Assembly: GCF_029892515.1 (NCBI RefSeq)
Contig: NZ_JARXVF010000002.1
Coordinates: forward strand, 682,001-746,000
Source of the DNA: Pseudaminobacter soli (ex Li et al. 2025)
Lineage (GTDB): Bacteria > Pseudomonadota > Alphaproteobacteria > Rhizobiales > Rhizobiaceae
Length of the DNA: 64,000 nt
Direction of reading: 5' to 3'
Made by a program: the position numbers and the translations under genes. The first letter of the stretch is position 1. The number at the start of each line of letters is the position of its first letter. The notes under the pieces are model-generated. The model saw only the letters and a list, made by a program, of their open reading frames with translations, did not search any database and was not told where the DNA came from. Shown piece after piece: positions 1 to 8,353 of the stretch.

Positions 1-428
1 TAGACGGACTTTCCGTCGGCGCCGAAGCCGCGGCCGCCGACATCGACCACATGGGCGGTGCAGGCTAAGAACGCCACCAGTTCACCGTTCAAGAATGACG
101 GCGAGACCATCGTGATGTCGTGTAGATGACCCGTGCCTTTCCATGGATCGTTTGTGACATAGGTGTCGCCCTCGTACATCTCCTCGCGCGGGATCTCGTT
201 CGTGAACTGAAGCACCGCCTCCGCCATGGTGTTTACATGTCCGGGCGTGCCGGTGACGGCCTGCGCCAGCATCTCGCCGCGCGCGTTGAATACGCCGGAC
301 GACAGGTCACCCGATTCACGCACCGACGTCGAAAAGGCGGTGCGCAACAGGGTCTGCGCCTGCTCCTCGACCACCGAGATCAAGCGATTCCACATCACCT
401 GCATGCGAATTTCTGCAATGTCGCTCAT
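1..428 (-). CDS. Hydantoinase B / oxoprolinase family protein, N-terminal part (cut by window edge)
   Basis: The first about 142 residues of a HyuB-type protein are visible; the frame is open to base 1, so the rest lies outside the window. The N-terminus (MSDIAEIRMQVMWNRLISVV) and the following stretch with SGDLSSGVFNARG and the TNDPWKGTGHLHD motif are typical of the hydantoinase B/oxoprolinase family, the partner subunit that, with HyuA, performs ATP-dependent opening of hydantoin or 5-oxoproline-like rings. The start overlaps the hyuA stop as ATGA, so the two are translationally coupled. Substrate (hydantoin, N-methylhydantoin, 5-oxoproline, or acetophenone-type carboxylation) cannot be told from this fragment. 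Confidence 0.9.
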   Translation of the reverse strand, partial: MSDIAEIRMQVMWNRLISVVEEQAQTLLRTAFSTSVRESGDLSSGVFNARGEMLAQAVTGTPGHVNTMAEAVLQFTNEIPREEMYEGDTYVTNDPWKGTGHLHDITMVSPSFLNGELVAFLACTAHVVDVGGRGFGADGKSV

Positions 429-2521
429 GCCTTGACCCCTTTGCGAACCAGGAGGATCGATCCGTCGCTCTGCAGCACGGCATCGAAGAGGGTGGTGACG
501 ACCGTCGAGGTTTCGCGCTCGACGATAACCGCCGGGCCGCTAATGCGATCCCCCGGCGAAAGTTCGGCGCGCTCAATGATGCCTGAAATCTGCACAGTTC
601 CCGTTGCCGGATCGAAAACGCCGCGCATCTGCGAAGCCTCGACAGTCCTGGTCCCGATGGTGATCTCGTGTTTGGCGGGAGCGGACCGGACGTCCTGCGC
701 TTTCACCGACCAGGTGACGACCTCAATCTCCAGCCCGTCGAGACCATCGATGGCGCGGCCGAAGAAGCGCGCGTAATTGTCCCGGAAGGCATCCTTGAGC
801 CTCACCACATCGCCGGGCTTGAACGCCCGGTCGGGCAGCGGCACAGGGATTTCCCACCCCTGGCCCGCATAGCGCATGAACGCGGTGATCTCGCGTGTGA
901 TGGCGCCGTCGGTACCCGCCCGCACGAAGCTCTCGGCAGTGGCCTTCAGCCCGTCGAGCAACGCATTCACCTCGCAGGCATCGAATTGCGACAGCCGCAT
1001 CAGCTTGGACGCCAGCGCCTCATAGCTGAACGGTGCCTTGAGGAAGCCGATGGCCGAGCCCACGCCGGCGCCTTGCGGAACGAGGCATTGTTCGACGCCA
1101 AGCTTCTCGCACAGCCGCGCCGCGTGCAGGGGCGCGGCGCCGCCAAAGGCAATCATCACGTTGTCGGAAATATTCTTGCCGTTCTCCACCGCGTGGACGC
1201 GGGCGGCATTGGCCATGTTCTCGTCGACGACCTCGCAAATACCGAAGGCGGCCGAAACGAAATTGAGCGAAAGCCGGGTGCCGACATCCCGCGTGATGGC
1301 CTGCTCCGAAGCCTGCGTGTCGAGCCTGATGGCGCCGCCGGCGAAATTGTCGGGGTCGAGCTTGCCTAGCACCAGGTCGGCGTCGGTGATGGCCGGGCGG
1401 GTGCCGCCGCGCCCGTAGCAGGCGGGACCGGGTTCGGACCCGGCACTTTCCGGGCCGGTCTGGATGCGCCCCATCGCGTCGACCCAGGCAATCGAGCCGC
1501 CGCCCGCGCCGATCTCGATCATCTCGATCACCGGGATCGAGATCGGCATACCTGAACCCTTGCAGAAGCGGTAGGTGCGGGCAACCTCGAAGGTCCGTGC
1601 CGTGCGCGGCGAATAATCCTCGATCAGGCATATCTTGGCGGTCGTTCCGCCCATGTCGTAGGAAACGACGGACTCCAGATCGAAGCGCCGCGCCACATCG
1701 GCTGCGAAGATGGCGCCGCCGGCAGGGCCGGACTCCACCAAACGTACCGGGAATTCGGACGCGGTTTCCAGCGAGATCAGGCCGCCGCCCGAGTGGATCA
1801 TGAACACGGGGCAGTTCGCCCCCATCTCCTTCAGCCGCACCTGGAGGCGCACCAGATAGTCCGCCATCTGCGGCTGCACATAGGCATTCGCGCAGACCGT
1901 GTTGAAGCGTTCGAACTCGCGCATTTGCGGCGAGACCTCGGCGCTGATGGAAATCGGTATGTCCAGTTTCCTGGCGAGGATATCGCGTGCTCGGCGCTCA
2001 TGCGACGGGTCCATGTAGGAATGGATGAAGCCGATCGCGACCGCGCCGAAGCCGCCGGCGGCGATGTTCTCGGCGATCTCGTTCAGCGCCGCTTCGTCCA
2101 GCGGCTGCAGTTCCTGCCCTTGCGCGCCGATGCGGCCCTTCACTGTATAGCGGTGCTCGCGCGGGATCAGCGGCGCCGGCAGCTTCAGGTTCAGGTCATA
2201 CTGTTCGAACCGGTTTTCCGTCCGCATCTCGATGACGTCGCGAAAGCCCTCTGTCGTCACCAGTGCCGTCTTGGCGCCGCGCCGCTCAATGAGCGCGTTC
2301 GTCGCCAGCGTGGTGCCGTGGATAACGATGTCGAGGTCCGCCAGCGAAATGCCGGCGTCGCGCATGACGATCTCGATACCGTCAAGGATGGCCTGCTCGG
2401 GCGCGGCATAGTTGGTCAGGATCTTGGTCGAAAAGATCGTGCCGCGCACGTCGACCGCGATATCGGTGAAAGTGCCGCCGATATCTGCACCGAGGCGGAT
2501 GTCATTTGCCGTACTGGTCAT
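425..2521 (-). CDS. Hydantoinase/oxoprolinase A subunit (ATP-binding)
   Basis: A 698-residue cytoplasmic protein of the HyuA/oxoprolinase A family. Seen motifs: RLGADIGGTFTDIAVD near the N-terminus (first phosphate loop of the actin-like ATPase fold), HGTTLATNALIERRG about residue 70, SYDMGGTTAKICLI about residue 290 and IEIGAGGGSIAWVD about residue 330. Length is normal for the family (about 680-720). It overlaps the upstream TPP-enzyme gene and the downstream hyuB by ATGA, making a tight three-gene operon. Known family role: ATP-driven hydrolysis of cyclic amides, or carboxylation in the acetone/acetophenone branch; the substrate here is unknown. Confidence 0.93.
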   Translation of the reverse strand: MTSTANDIRLGADIGGTFTDIAVDVRGTIFSTKILTNYAAPEQAILDGIEIVMRDAGISLADLDIVIHGTTLATNALIERRGAKTALVTTEGFRDVIEMRTENRFEQYDLNLKLPAPLIPREHRYTVKGRIGAQGQELQPLDEAALNEIAENIAAGGFGAVAIGFIHSYMDPSHERRARDILARKLDIPISISAEVSPQMREFERFNTVCANAYVQPQMADYLVRLQVRLKEMGANCPVFMIHSGGGLISLETASEFPVRLVESGPAGGAIFAADVARRFDLESVVSYDMGGTTAKICLIEDYSPRTARTFEVARTYRFCKGSGMPISIPVIEMIEIGAGGGSIAWVDAMGRIQTGPESAGSEPGPACYGRGGTRPAITDADLVLGKLDPDNFAGGAIRLDTQASEQAITRDVGTRLSLNFVSAAFGICEVVDENMANAARVHAVENGKNISDNVMIAFGGAAPLHAARLCEKLGVEQCLVPQGAGVGSAIGFLKAPFSYEALASKLMRLSQFDACEVNALLDGLKATAESFVRAGTDGAITREITAFMRYAGQGWEIPVPLPDRAFKPGDVVRLKDAFRDNYARFFGRAIDGLDGLEIEVVTWSVKAQDVRSAPAKHEITIGTRTVEASQMRGVFDPATGTVQISGIIERAELSPGDRISGPAVIVERETSTVVTTLFDAVLQSDGSILLVRKGVKA

Positions 2522-4188
2522 GCATTTGCCTTCTGCGAAGCGAGCGCTGACTCGCGCATCTGGGAAAGGGTCTGGCGCGGCACGATGGCCTCTGGGGAAA
2601 CTACCAGCTCCAGGACGGCGCCGGTCGTGGAAGCGAGCGCCCTGCCGAAAGCATCAGCGAAATCCCTGGTTGCGCCGACGCGTTCGGCGTGGAAGCCGTA
2701 GGCCCGGGCAATCCCGACGAACTCCGGATTCTCGATCGTCGTTCCGGACACGCGCGCCGGATAGTTCCGCTCTTGGTGGGCGCGGATCGTGCCGTACATG
2801 CCGTTGTTCAGGATTAGGATGATCGGCTGCGCGCCGGCCTGCATCGCCGTTCCCAGCTCCTGGCAGTTCATCTGGAAATCGCCGTCGCCGGCAAAGCATA
2901 TGACTGTGCGGCCGGGATACGTGACCTTGGCCGCGATCGCGGCCGGCAGGCCGTAGCCCATGGCGCCGGATTGCGGGGCAAGCAGCCGCGACTTCGGCCC
3001 GAACTTGAAGAACTTGTTTGGCCAGACGGTGAAATTGCCTGCGCCATTGGTCAGAATCACGTCTTCGGGCAGCGTCTCGCGCAGCCACCGGCTGACCTCG
3101 ACCATGTCGACCGGACCCGGCTGGGTCGGCGCGATGAACGTGCCCTCATAGCTTTCGCGCGCCTGCGACCGCCAGTCGGCCCAGCCGCCCCTGACTGGCG
3201 AAAGCGACCTGACGAAGGCATTCGGCCCGGCATGGATTCCAAGCGACGGCACATAGATCTTGCCGATCTCGCGATCCGACCCGTGCACATGGATCAGCTT
3301 TTGCTTCGGCACCGGCACGGACAGCAGCTTGTAGCCATCCGTGGTCATCTCGCCAAAGCGCACATTGATCGCTAGGATCACGTCTGCGTCGCGGATCAGC
3401 TTCTTGACATGGGGGGCCATGCCGACACCCGCCTCACCGACGAAGACCGGCGAGCTGTTGTCGAACTGGTCCTGGAAGCGGAACGTTGCGACCACCGGAA
3501 TGTCGGATGCTTCGGCGAAGGCCTGGAGCTTGGCGCGCCCTTCGGCGGACCAGTTGGTGCCGCCGATCAAGATGACCGGCCTGCGGGACGTCGCAAGCAT
3601 GGCCTGTACCTCGGCCAGCGCGCCATCATTGGCCGCGGCCTCGAACACCTTGGCCGGCCCGCTCAGCGCTGGGACATCGGTTAGCGTCGTCAGCATGTCC
3701 TCGGGCAAAGCGATCACGACCGGGCCGGGCCGCCCGGTCAGCGCGGTCGTCCAGGCCCGCGCAACGATTTCGGGCAGGCGGGCGACATCGTCGATCTCCA
3801 CCGCCCATTTCGCCATTGTGCCGAACACCGCGCGGTAGTCCACTTCTTGAAACGCTTCGCGACCCCGCATGTCGGTGCCAACCTGGCCGACGAAGAGGAC
3901 CATGGGCGAACTGTCCTGCATGGCCGTGTGCACGCCGATGGAGGCGTTGGCGACACCGGGGCCGCGCGTCGCGAAGCAGATGCCCGGAGAGCCCGTCAGC
4001 TTGCCATAGGCCGACGCCATGAACGCGGCGCCGCCCTCGTTGCGACACAGCACGTAATCCAGTCTTCCGGCGGTGTCGTGCAGCGCATCCAGAACGGCTA
4101 GGTAGCTTTCCCCCGGCACGCCGAAACTCTTGCTCACACCGAGCGCCAGCAAGCACTCGACAAGAAGCTGGCCTCCATTGCGCATCAT
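2518..4188 (-). CDS. Thiamine-pyrophosphate-dependent enzyme, acetolactate synthase-like
   Basis: About 556 residues from the chosen ATG at 4188 (the frame stays open to 4239, but homology starts at MRNGGQLLVECLLALGV). N-terminal PYR domain contains FGVPGE with the conserved activating glutamate; the C-terminal PP domain has CFAGDGDFQMN followed by ILILNNGMYGTIR, the GDG...NN TPP/Mg2+ site. Family reactions are decarboxylation or ligation of 2-oxo acids. The stop overlaps the hyuA start (ATGA), so the enzyme is made in step with the hydantoinase subunits. No regulatory small subunit is nearby, so a role in branched-chain synthesis is unlikely; a catabolic 2-oxo-acid step is my inference. Confidence 0.88.
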   Translation of the reverse strand: MMRNGGQLLVECLLALGVSKSFGVPGESYLAVLDALHDTAGRLDYVLCRNEGGAAFMASAYGKLTGSPGICFATRGPGVANASIGVHTAMQDSSPMVLFVGQVGTDMRGREAFQEVDYRAVFGTMAKWAVEIDDVARLPEIVARAWTTALTGRPGPVVIALPEDMLTTLTDVPALSGPAKVFEAAANDGALAEVQAMLATSRRPVILIGGTNWSAEGRAKLQAFAEASDIPVVATFRFQDQFDNSSPVFVGEAGVGMAPHVKKLIRDADVILAINVRFGEMTTDGYKLLSVPVPKQKLIHVHGSDREIGKIYVPSLGIHAGPNAFVRSLSPVRGGWADWRSQARESYEGTFIAPTQPGPVDMVEVSRWLRETLPEDVILTNGAGNFTVWPNKFFKFGPKSRLLAPQSGAMGYGLPAAIAAKVTYPGRTVICFAGDGDFQMNCQELGTAMQAGAQPIILILNNGMYGTIRAHQERNYPARVSGTTIENPEFVGIARAYGFHAERVGATRDFADAFGRALASTTGAVLELVVSPEAIVPRQTLSQMRESALASQKANA

Positions 4189-4294
4189 AGATTCACTTTC
4201 TGTTGGCCCGGACGAAACGCCAGAACTGATTGCAGCCAAATCTGCACGTTGCGGCCGCTCGGCGAAATCAAGAAATCTGATTCATTGGAAAGTT

Positions 4295-4540
4295 CTACTT
4301 TCCCGACGGGTCCGCGATGATCGCGCCGAGATTCTTCTTGCACCGCGGATCCATAGCCTGTTTCAGCCCGGCCGATAGGATCCGTTCCACGGGGCCGCCA
4401 TTGCGGTCGACCAGGACGATCGTTGCCCGGCCCAACCCATGCCTGGCGGCAATGCTGCCACCCATCTCGGTGGCGAGCGCCACCAGTGCCTGGCTCGTTC
4501 TTCGGCGCGATAGACCTGCCTGACATCGTGACCAGATCAC
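4295..4540 (-). pseudogene. C-terminal remnant of an FAD-linked oxidase (GlcD-like)
   Basis: An 81-residue open frame whose residues about 17-75 read like the extreme C-terminus of GlcD/D-2-hydroxyacid oxidases: EMGGSIAARHGLGRA (normally GGSISAEHGIGR) followed, after a spacer, by LKQAMDP (normally IKxALDPxxxxNPGK). The FAD-binding domain is absent and the NPGK ending is degraded to CKKNLGAI. It lies between the LysR regulator and the TPP gene it probably controls. Best read as a gene fragment left by deletion; an independent small protein cannot be excluded. Confidence 0.55.
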
Positions 4541-4551
4541 GAGGATCGTGG

Positions 4552-5502
4552 TTAGTCAGAAAGTGGCGTCGGCTTCGGGATAGAGGAAATCTTCATTTCG
4601 CTCCTCCAATCCTGCTGCGCCATCCACCGGTGCAGAGCCGCGACCCCCTTTATCCGCGCATGCCCGCGCGGCATCACCAGGTAGAAACCGGGGATTTCGT
4701 CCGGGTTCATATCGGCCAGCACGTTACGGCCAAGCGGCGCCACTAGCGCGCCGGACTTGAGGTCTTCCTCGGCATCGATCACCGAAACGAGGCCGATGCC
4801 GATCCCTTGCAGCGTCGCGCAGCGCATCGTCGCCGCGTCGTCGAAACCGATGCTGCGGTCTCGGTGCGTCTGTTCCACCATAAGGTGCCGTAGGATATCG
4901 GGCCAGAGACGCTTGGACTTGACCGTGTCCAGCAATGTGAACCGCGTCAGGTCCTGTGCAGACGTGACCTGCTGTCCAATGGCCGGAGTACAGCAGATCA
5001 TTTTAGGGTCAGGCACCAGCAACGTCGTGTCGTAATCCGGCCAACCGCCATAGCCCCACTGGACAGTTATATCGATGTCGTCACGCCCGAAATCGGGCAT
5101 GTCGATCATGGTCGTCAGCCTGAGATCGGCGCTAGGCAGAACCTCGCGGAACAAGGAAAGGCGTGGCAGAAGATAATGTGTTGCGAAATACGGGCTTGCA
5201 TTCAGGTTGATGCGATCCCGATATGTCGCTTTGGTGACACGGCGGACCCCTTCGGCGAATTCATCGAATCCGGCCTTCACATAGTGTGAAAGCAGGATCG
5301 ACGACTCTGTCAGCTCGATCGAACGCCCCTTGCGTTCGAAAAGCGTGACCTGAAGTGTGTCCTCCAGAAGCTTGATCTGCTGGCCAACCGCTTGCGGAGT
5401 GACCAACAATTCATCGGCGGCCTGCCGGAAGCTCTTGTGCAGCGCGACCGAGTGAAAAACCCTGAGGGCATTCAGCGAAGGAAGGCGCAGCTTGCTGGTC
5501 AT
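4552..5502 (-). CDS. LysR-family transcriptional regulator (GcvA-like)
   Basis: 316 residues. The N-terminal winged helix-turn-helix (LPSLNALRVFHSVALHKSFR, then AADELLVTPQAVGQQIKLLE) is textbook LysR, followed by a periplasmic-binding-protein-like effector domain. The variant LNALRVF and the effector domain resemble the GcvA subgroup. It lies just upstream, in the same direction, of the TPP/hyuAB operon and is the natural candidate for its regulator. The inducer is unknown. The 20 bases upstream of its start hold a perfect 7-bp arm pair (TAGATCACTTTGATCTA, 5520-5536), a possible auto-regulatory LysR box. Confidence 0.93.
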   Translation of the reverse strand: MTSKLRLPSLNALRVFHSVALHKSFRQAADELLVTPQAVGQQIKLLEDTLQVTLFERKGRSIELTESSILLSHYVKAGFDEFAEGVRRVTKATYRDRINLNASPYFATHYLLPRLSLFREVLPSADLRLTTMIDMPDFGRDDIDITVQWGYGGWPDYDTTLLVPDPKMICCTPAIGQQVTSAQDLTRFTLLDTVKSKRLWPDILRHLMVEQTHRDRSIGFDDAATMRCATLQGIGIGLVSVIDAEEDLKSGALVAPLGRNVLADMNPDEIPGFYLVMPRGHARIKGVAALHRWMAQQDWRSEMKISSIPKPTPLSD

Positions 5503-5519
5503 AATCAGTCCCCTCCTTC

Positions 5520-5536
5520 TAGATCACTTTGATCTA
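5520..5536. promoter_or_regulatory. Short palindrome upstream of the LysR gene
   Basis: TAGATCACTTTGATCTA is an inverted repeat with arms TAGATCA and TGATCTA around a CTT spacer. It lies about 18-34 bases upstream of the lysR-type start codon. LysR regulators often bind T-N11-A palindromes at their own promoters, so this may be an autoregulatory site. It also contains the stop codon of the oxidoreductase remnant reading in from upstream. Functional role is inference. Confidence 0.35.
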
Positions 5537-5847
5537 GCGCCCGTTGCCAGTCTGTGTTGCCCAGACATACATGTAAAGTCGGGAACAATGATGCTTTCTT
5601 CTCTCATGTCGGTGCTCTTTGGACCATCGCTAAGGGAAGCGTCCCATTTGGCATCGGTCATCTGGAGGATCGACCGGCGCGGATAGATTGCTGCCACCGC
5701 CTCGAAGACAGTGGATATTCCGCTTCCACTTGGACGTTGCTCGCAACCAATGCCGACCTCGGCCTCGCCATTCTCGACGGCCAGCCAAGCCGAAAGCGCG
5801 CCGAGGCCGGAACCGCCGCCGATGATGAGTACGGAAAGATCCTGAAT
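5524..5847 (-). pseudogene. Remnant of a dinucleotide-binding oxidoreductase
   Basis: A 107-codon open frame without any usable start codon (it begins directly after an in-frame TAA). Its first part reads LSVLIIGGGSGLGALSAWLA, a beta-alpha-beta nucleotide-binding fingerprint with a glycine-rich loop, then VGIGCEQRPSGSGIST and further sequence that I do not recognise. This fits the N-terminus of an FAD or NAD(P) oxidoreductase whose start and body have been lost. It fills most of the 355-base gap between the SDR gene and lysR. Confidence 0.5.
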
Positions 5848-5857
5848 TTATGCGTTC

Positions 5858-6595
5858 TTACTTGCTTCCGCTCGGCGTTGTCGGGCGAGTTGGCATGATG
5901 TCGAAACGGGTGACGTCCGCCCACGCGGGCAGATCGAGAAGGGCAACGACCATCTTTGCGACATCCTCCGGCTGGACGGCTGTGTTGCCGGCATACATGG
6001 CCGCGCGGGCATTGGTATCGAGGATGCCTTTGTAGAGCTGAGTCTCGACCCGCCCGGCAACGATCTCAGTGACGCGAATGCCATCGGCGGACAGATCGGC
6101 GCGCAAGGCGGCCGCGAAACCGGCGATGGCCGCTTTCGTAGCGGAATAAACGGCGATGTTGGGAAAAGCGATGTGCGCGGCCGACGAACCGGTGAACAGG
6201 ATATGCCCCGCGCCGCGCTTGCGCATCTGCGGCACAACGAGCCGGGTCAGCATGATAACGGCGCTGAGGTTGACCTCTAGCGTCGCGTCGATATCCGACA
6301 TCTTCATGTCGGCGAAATTGCCCAGCGGCGGCATCATCCCGGCATTGTTGATCAGAACGTCGATCCGCAAGTCCCCCACTGCAGCCTCGAGCGCATCGCG
6401 GTCGGTCACGTCGACAGCAATCGGCGTGATGTTTGGATGCGCCGACCGCAATTCCTTGAGCGCTGTCTCGCTGCGTCCCGCTGCATAAACGTTGTAGCCG
6501 GCCTCGCTGAGCGCCAATGCCATAGCGCGGCCGATGCCGCTCGTCGCTCCCGTAATGAAGGCTGTCGTCACATGGACTTCCTTTTCGTATGACAT
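5858..6595 (-). CDS. Short-chain dehydrogenase/reductase (SDR)
   Basis: 245 residues, the usual length of a classical SDR. Visible: the cofactor loop TGATSGIGRA at about residues 15-24, the NNAG motif at about residue 85, the catalytic Ser in FTGSSAAH and the YSATK Tyr-Lys pair at about residue 150. Arg in AAGRSE after beta-2 suggests NADP(H) preference. The substrate is not evident. The start is uncertain: the ribosome-binding site before ATG 6595 is weak. It ends just before the oxidoreductase remnant and is not obviously in an operon. Confidence 0.9.
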   Translation of the reverse strand: MSYEKEVHVTTAFITGATSGIGRAMALALSEAGYNVYAAGRSETALKELRSAHPNITPIAVDVTDRDALEAAVGDLRIDVLINNAGMMPPLGNFADMKMSDIDATLEVNLSAVIMLTRLVVPQMRKRGAGHILFTGSSAAHIAFPNIAVYSATKAAIAGFAAALRADLSADGIRVTEIVAGRVETQLYKGILDTNARAAMYAGNTAVQPEDVAKMVVALLDLPAWADVTRFDIMPTRPTTPSGSK

Positions 6596-6835
6596 CAGTG
6601 TGTGGCGTTGAAGGACGCTGCGAAACCAAGAAGACTTAGGAAAAGCTCTCCAATCAGATTTCGCTAGCGGACGCGATCAGGCAGAGCCGCTGATGAGCTG
6701 GTCCTGAGAATGCGCGGAAATCGCTCACTTCCCTAAGAAGGGAGCAGCGACGGCCGTCGTGCCCCCTGCTCCAGCGCCACCACACACGAACCCGAGTTAC
6801 CTGGCGCCGAGCGTCCCTCGGCGTGCTGGTGGCTC

Positions 6836-7306
6836 TCAGGCGCCGCGCCGCGCCTTCTCGACAATAGAGTCGAGCTTGGCGATGTACTCCTGAGGCAGCG
6901 CGGCCTCACGGGCCCCGTTCGTCACCAGCGCCGCGTAGTCAACTGGTGGAACCCACGGACCGCGATTTCCCTCAACCCGCAGTGTGACCACGCGCGTTCG
7001 GCCACCAGTGACGCGAGTGACGTCCAACTCGCGCGCCTCATACCACGCGGCCAGGCCGCCAACCTCGAGCAGTCTCGCCATATCCTCGCGAGACAGTTCA
7101 TAAAGCACGCCAAAGAGGATGCCATCGGGATTGTGCACGATCGTGCAACCGCCACTGGCGGCATCGGCGTAACGCCAGAAACCCAACTCGTGTTGGTCGT
7201 AGAAAGCCACGCCCGTCGCCTTTGCGGAGGGATAGCTCTCCCGCATGTGACGCTCTCCTAGAAGCGTGCCGTAGGCGAAATAGGTGTTGATTGGCGATTG
7301 CGTCAT
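6836..7306 (-). CDS. Gamma-glutamylcyclotransferase-like (AIG2/GGCT fold) protein
   Basis: 156 residues. The N-terminus YFAYGTLLGERHMRE is the YGTL/YGSL substrate-binding signature of the GGCT/AIG2 fold; GILFGVLYELSREDMARLLE follows. In the family the catalytic Glu lies in an LDxxEG segment; here that segment reads LLEVGGLAAWYE, so the glutamate may be displaced or lost. Known members cyclise gamma-glutamyl amines or amino acids to 5-oxoproline. It is divergent from the amino-acid ABC cluster, sharing the 134-base promoter region 7307-7440. Confidence 0.72.
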   Translation of the reverse strand: MTQSPINTYFAYGTLLGERHMRESYPSAKATGVAFYDQHELGFWRYADAASGGCTIVHNPDGILFGVLYELSREDMARLLEVGGLAAWYEARELDVTRVTGGRTRVVTLRVEGNRGPWVPPVDYAALVTNGAREAALPQEYIAKLDSIVEKARRGA

Positions 7307-7440
7307 GATTGTCCTCTCCAGATCCGACGTTCAGGCTCATTGCAGTCTGCGCGCAAAGCAGCCCGTGTTGACAGTACATAAGACATATGACATCCTATAT
7401 CTTACAAATCAATTGAATTGCACAAAGGGAGGTAGCTGCA

Positions 7441-8259
7441 ATGAAATTGCGTAATCTTTTGGTGGCTGCGAGTCTGATCGTAACTGGCCTGAACTGCTCT
7501 GGTCCCGCCTCGGCGCAACCCGAGCTGAAGACCTTGGTGCCAGGCACGCTGACGGTTGCGATCCCGGATTTCCCATACCCAGGCTTCCTGGACGGGACCG
7601 ATCCGACAGCGCCAACCGGCGGCTACTATGTTGATATGGCCAACGACCTGGGCAAGCGGCTCGGACTCAAGGTGGCCTGGGTGCCCGCCGATTTTACGGC
7701 GTTCATTTCAGGCCAATTCACCGCCTACGATATTGCCGCCGACACCTTTTCGATCACCCCTGTGCGGCTCGAAAAGTTCATGATGACGGAACCGGTTTAT
7801 TCCTACCACATAGGACTGATGACCAAAAAAGGCGTGCCTGTTTCTACGCGAGACGAAATTGGCAACTTAGTTTTAGGCTCTTGCGGCGCTTGCGACACGT
7901 TCCAGTTTGTTGTCGATGTCATCAAGCCGAGTAAGTCGCCACGCGGCTTCGACATTGACATCACCAAGTATGACGCAGCGCTCAGTGGATCGGTTGATGG
8001 GGCATTGGGCGACCTCCCGGTCATACTTGCCAAGGTAGCAACGCCGAAATACGCTGGATTGGTCGCCGCTTGCCAGTTCAAAAGCCCAATCAACGCGGCG
8101 TGGATCATGCAAAAGAACTCGCCGATCGCCGACGCGGTCAAGACCGCGCTTGGCAACGCCAAGAACGAAGGCAAGTTCACGGAGTGGGAAAAGGCCAATA
8201 TCTTCCCGAAATTCGGGGGTGTTGATCCGGCCAGCATTCCTCCGTGCGCGGACTATTGA
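7441..8259 (+). CDS. Amino-acid-type ABC transporter substrate-binding protein
   Basis: 272 residues with a Sec signal peptide (MKLRNLLVAASLIVTGLNCS, cleavage near ASAQ) and a family-3 solute-binding fold: LTVAIPDFPYPGFLDG, then GGYYVDMANDLGKRLGLKVAW. A good GGGAGG ribosome-binding site precedes ATG 7441. A Cys pair in LGSCGACDTF and a C-terminal Cys are unusual for the family and may form a disulfide in the periplasm. It heads an operon with an oxidase, a permease and an ATPase. Ligand unknown; the oxidase neighbour suggests an amino acid or secondary amine. Confidence 0.9.
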   Translation: MKLRNLLVAASLIVTGLNCSGPASAQPELKTLVPGTLTVAIPDFPYPGFLDGTDPTAPTGGYYVDMANDLGKRLGLKVAWVPADFTAFISGQFTAYDIAADTFSITPVRLEKFMMTEPVYSYHIGLMTKKGVPVSTRDEIGNLVLGSCGACDTFQFVVDVIKPSKSPRGFDIDITKYDAALSGSVDGALGDLPVILAKVATPKYAGLVAACQFKSPINAAWIMQKNSPIADAVKTALGNAKNEGKFTEWEKANIFPKFGGVDPASIPPCADY

Positions 8260-8281
8260 TCCCGGTTTGATGTGCGGCGCG

Positions 8282-8301
8282 GGCCGCGCGTCAGCGCGGC
8301 C
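8282..8301 (+). terminator. GC hairpin after the binding-protein gene (attenuator/mRNA stabiliser)
   Basis: GGCCGCGC-GTCA-GCGCGGCC is a perfect 8-bp stem with a 4-base loop, placed 23 bases after the binding-protein stop and before the oxidase gene. There is no following T run, so it is more likely a partial attenuator or 3'-end stabiliser that raises the level of the binding protein relative to the rest of the operon, as is common in ABC operons. Confidence 0.5.
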
Positions 8302-8353
8302 GCTCCGGCGATGGCCGGCAGGAATCCATTATCTGTAAGTGACGGGATGCAGC

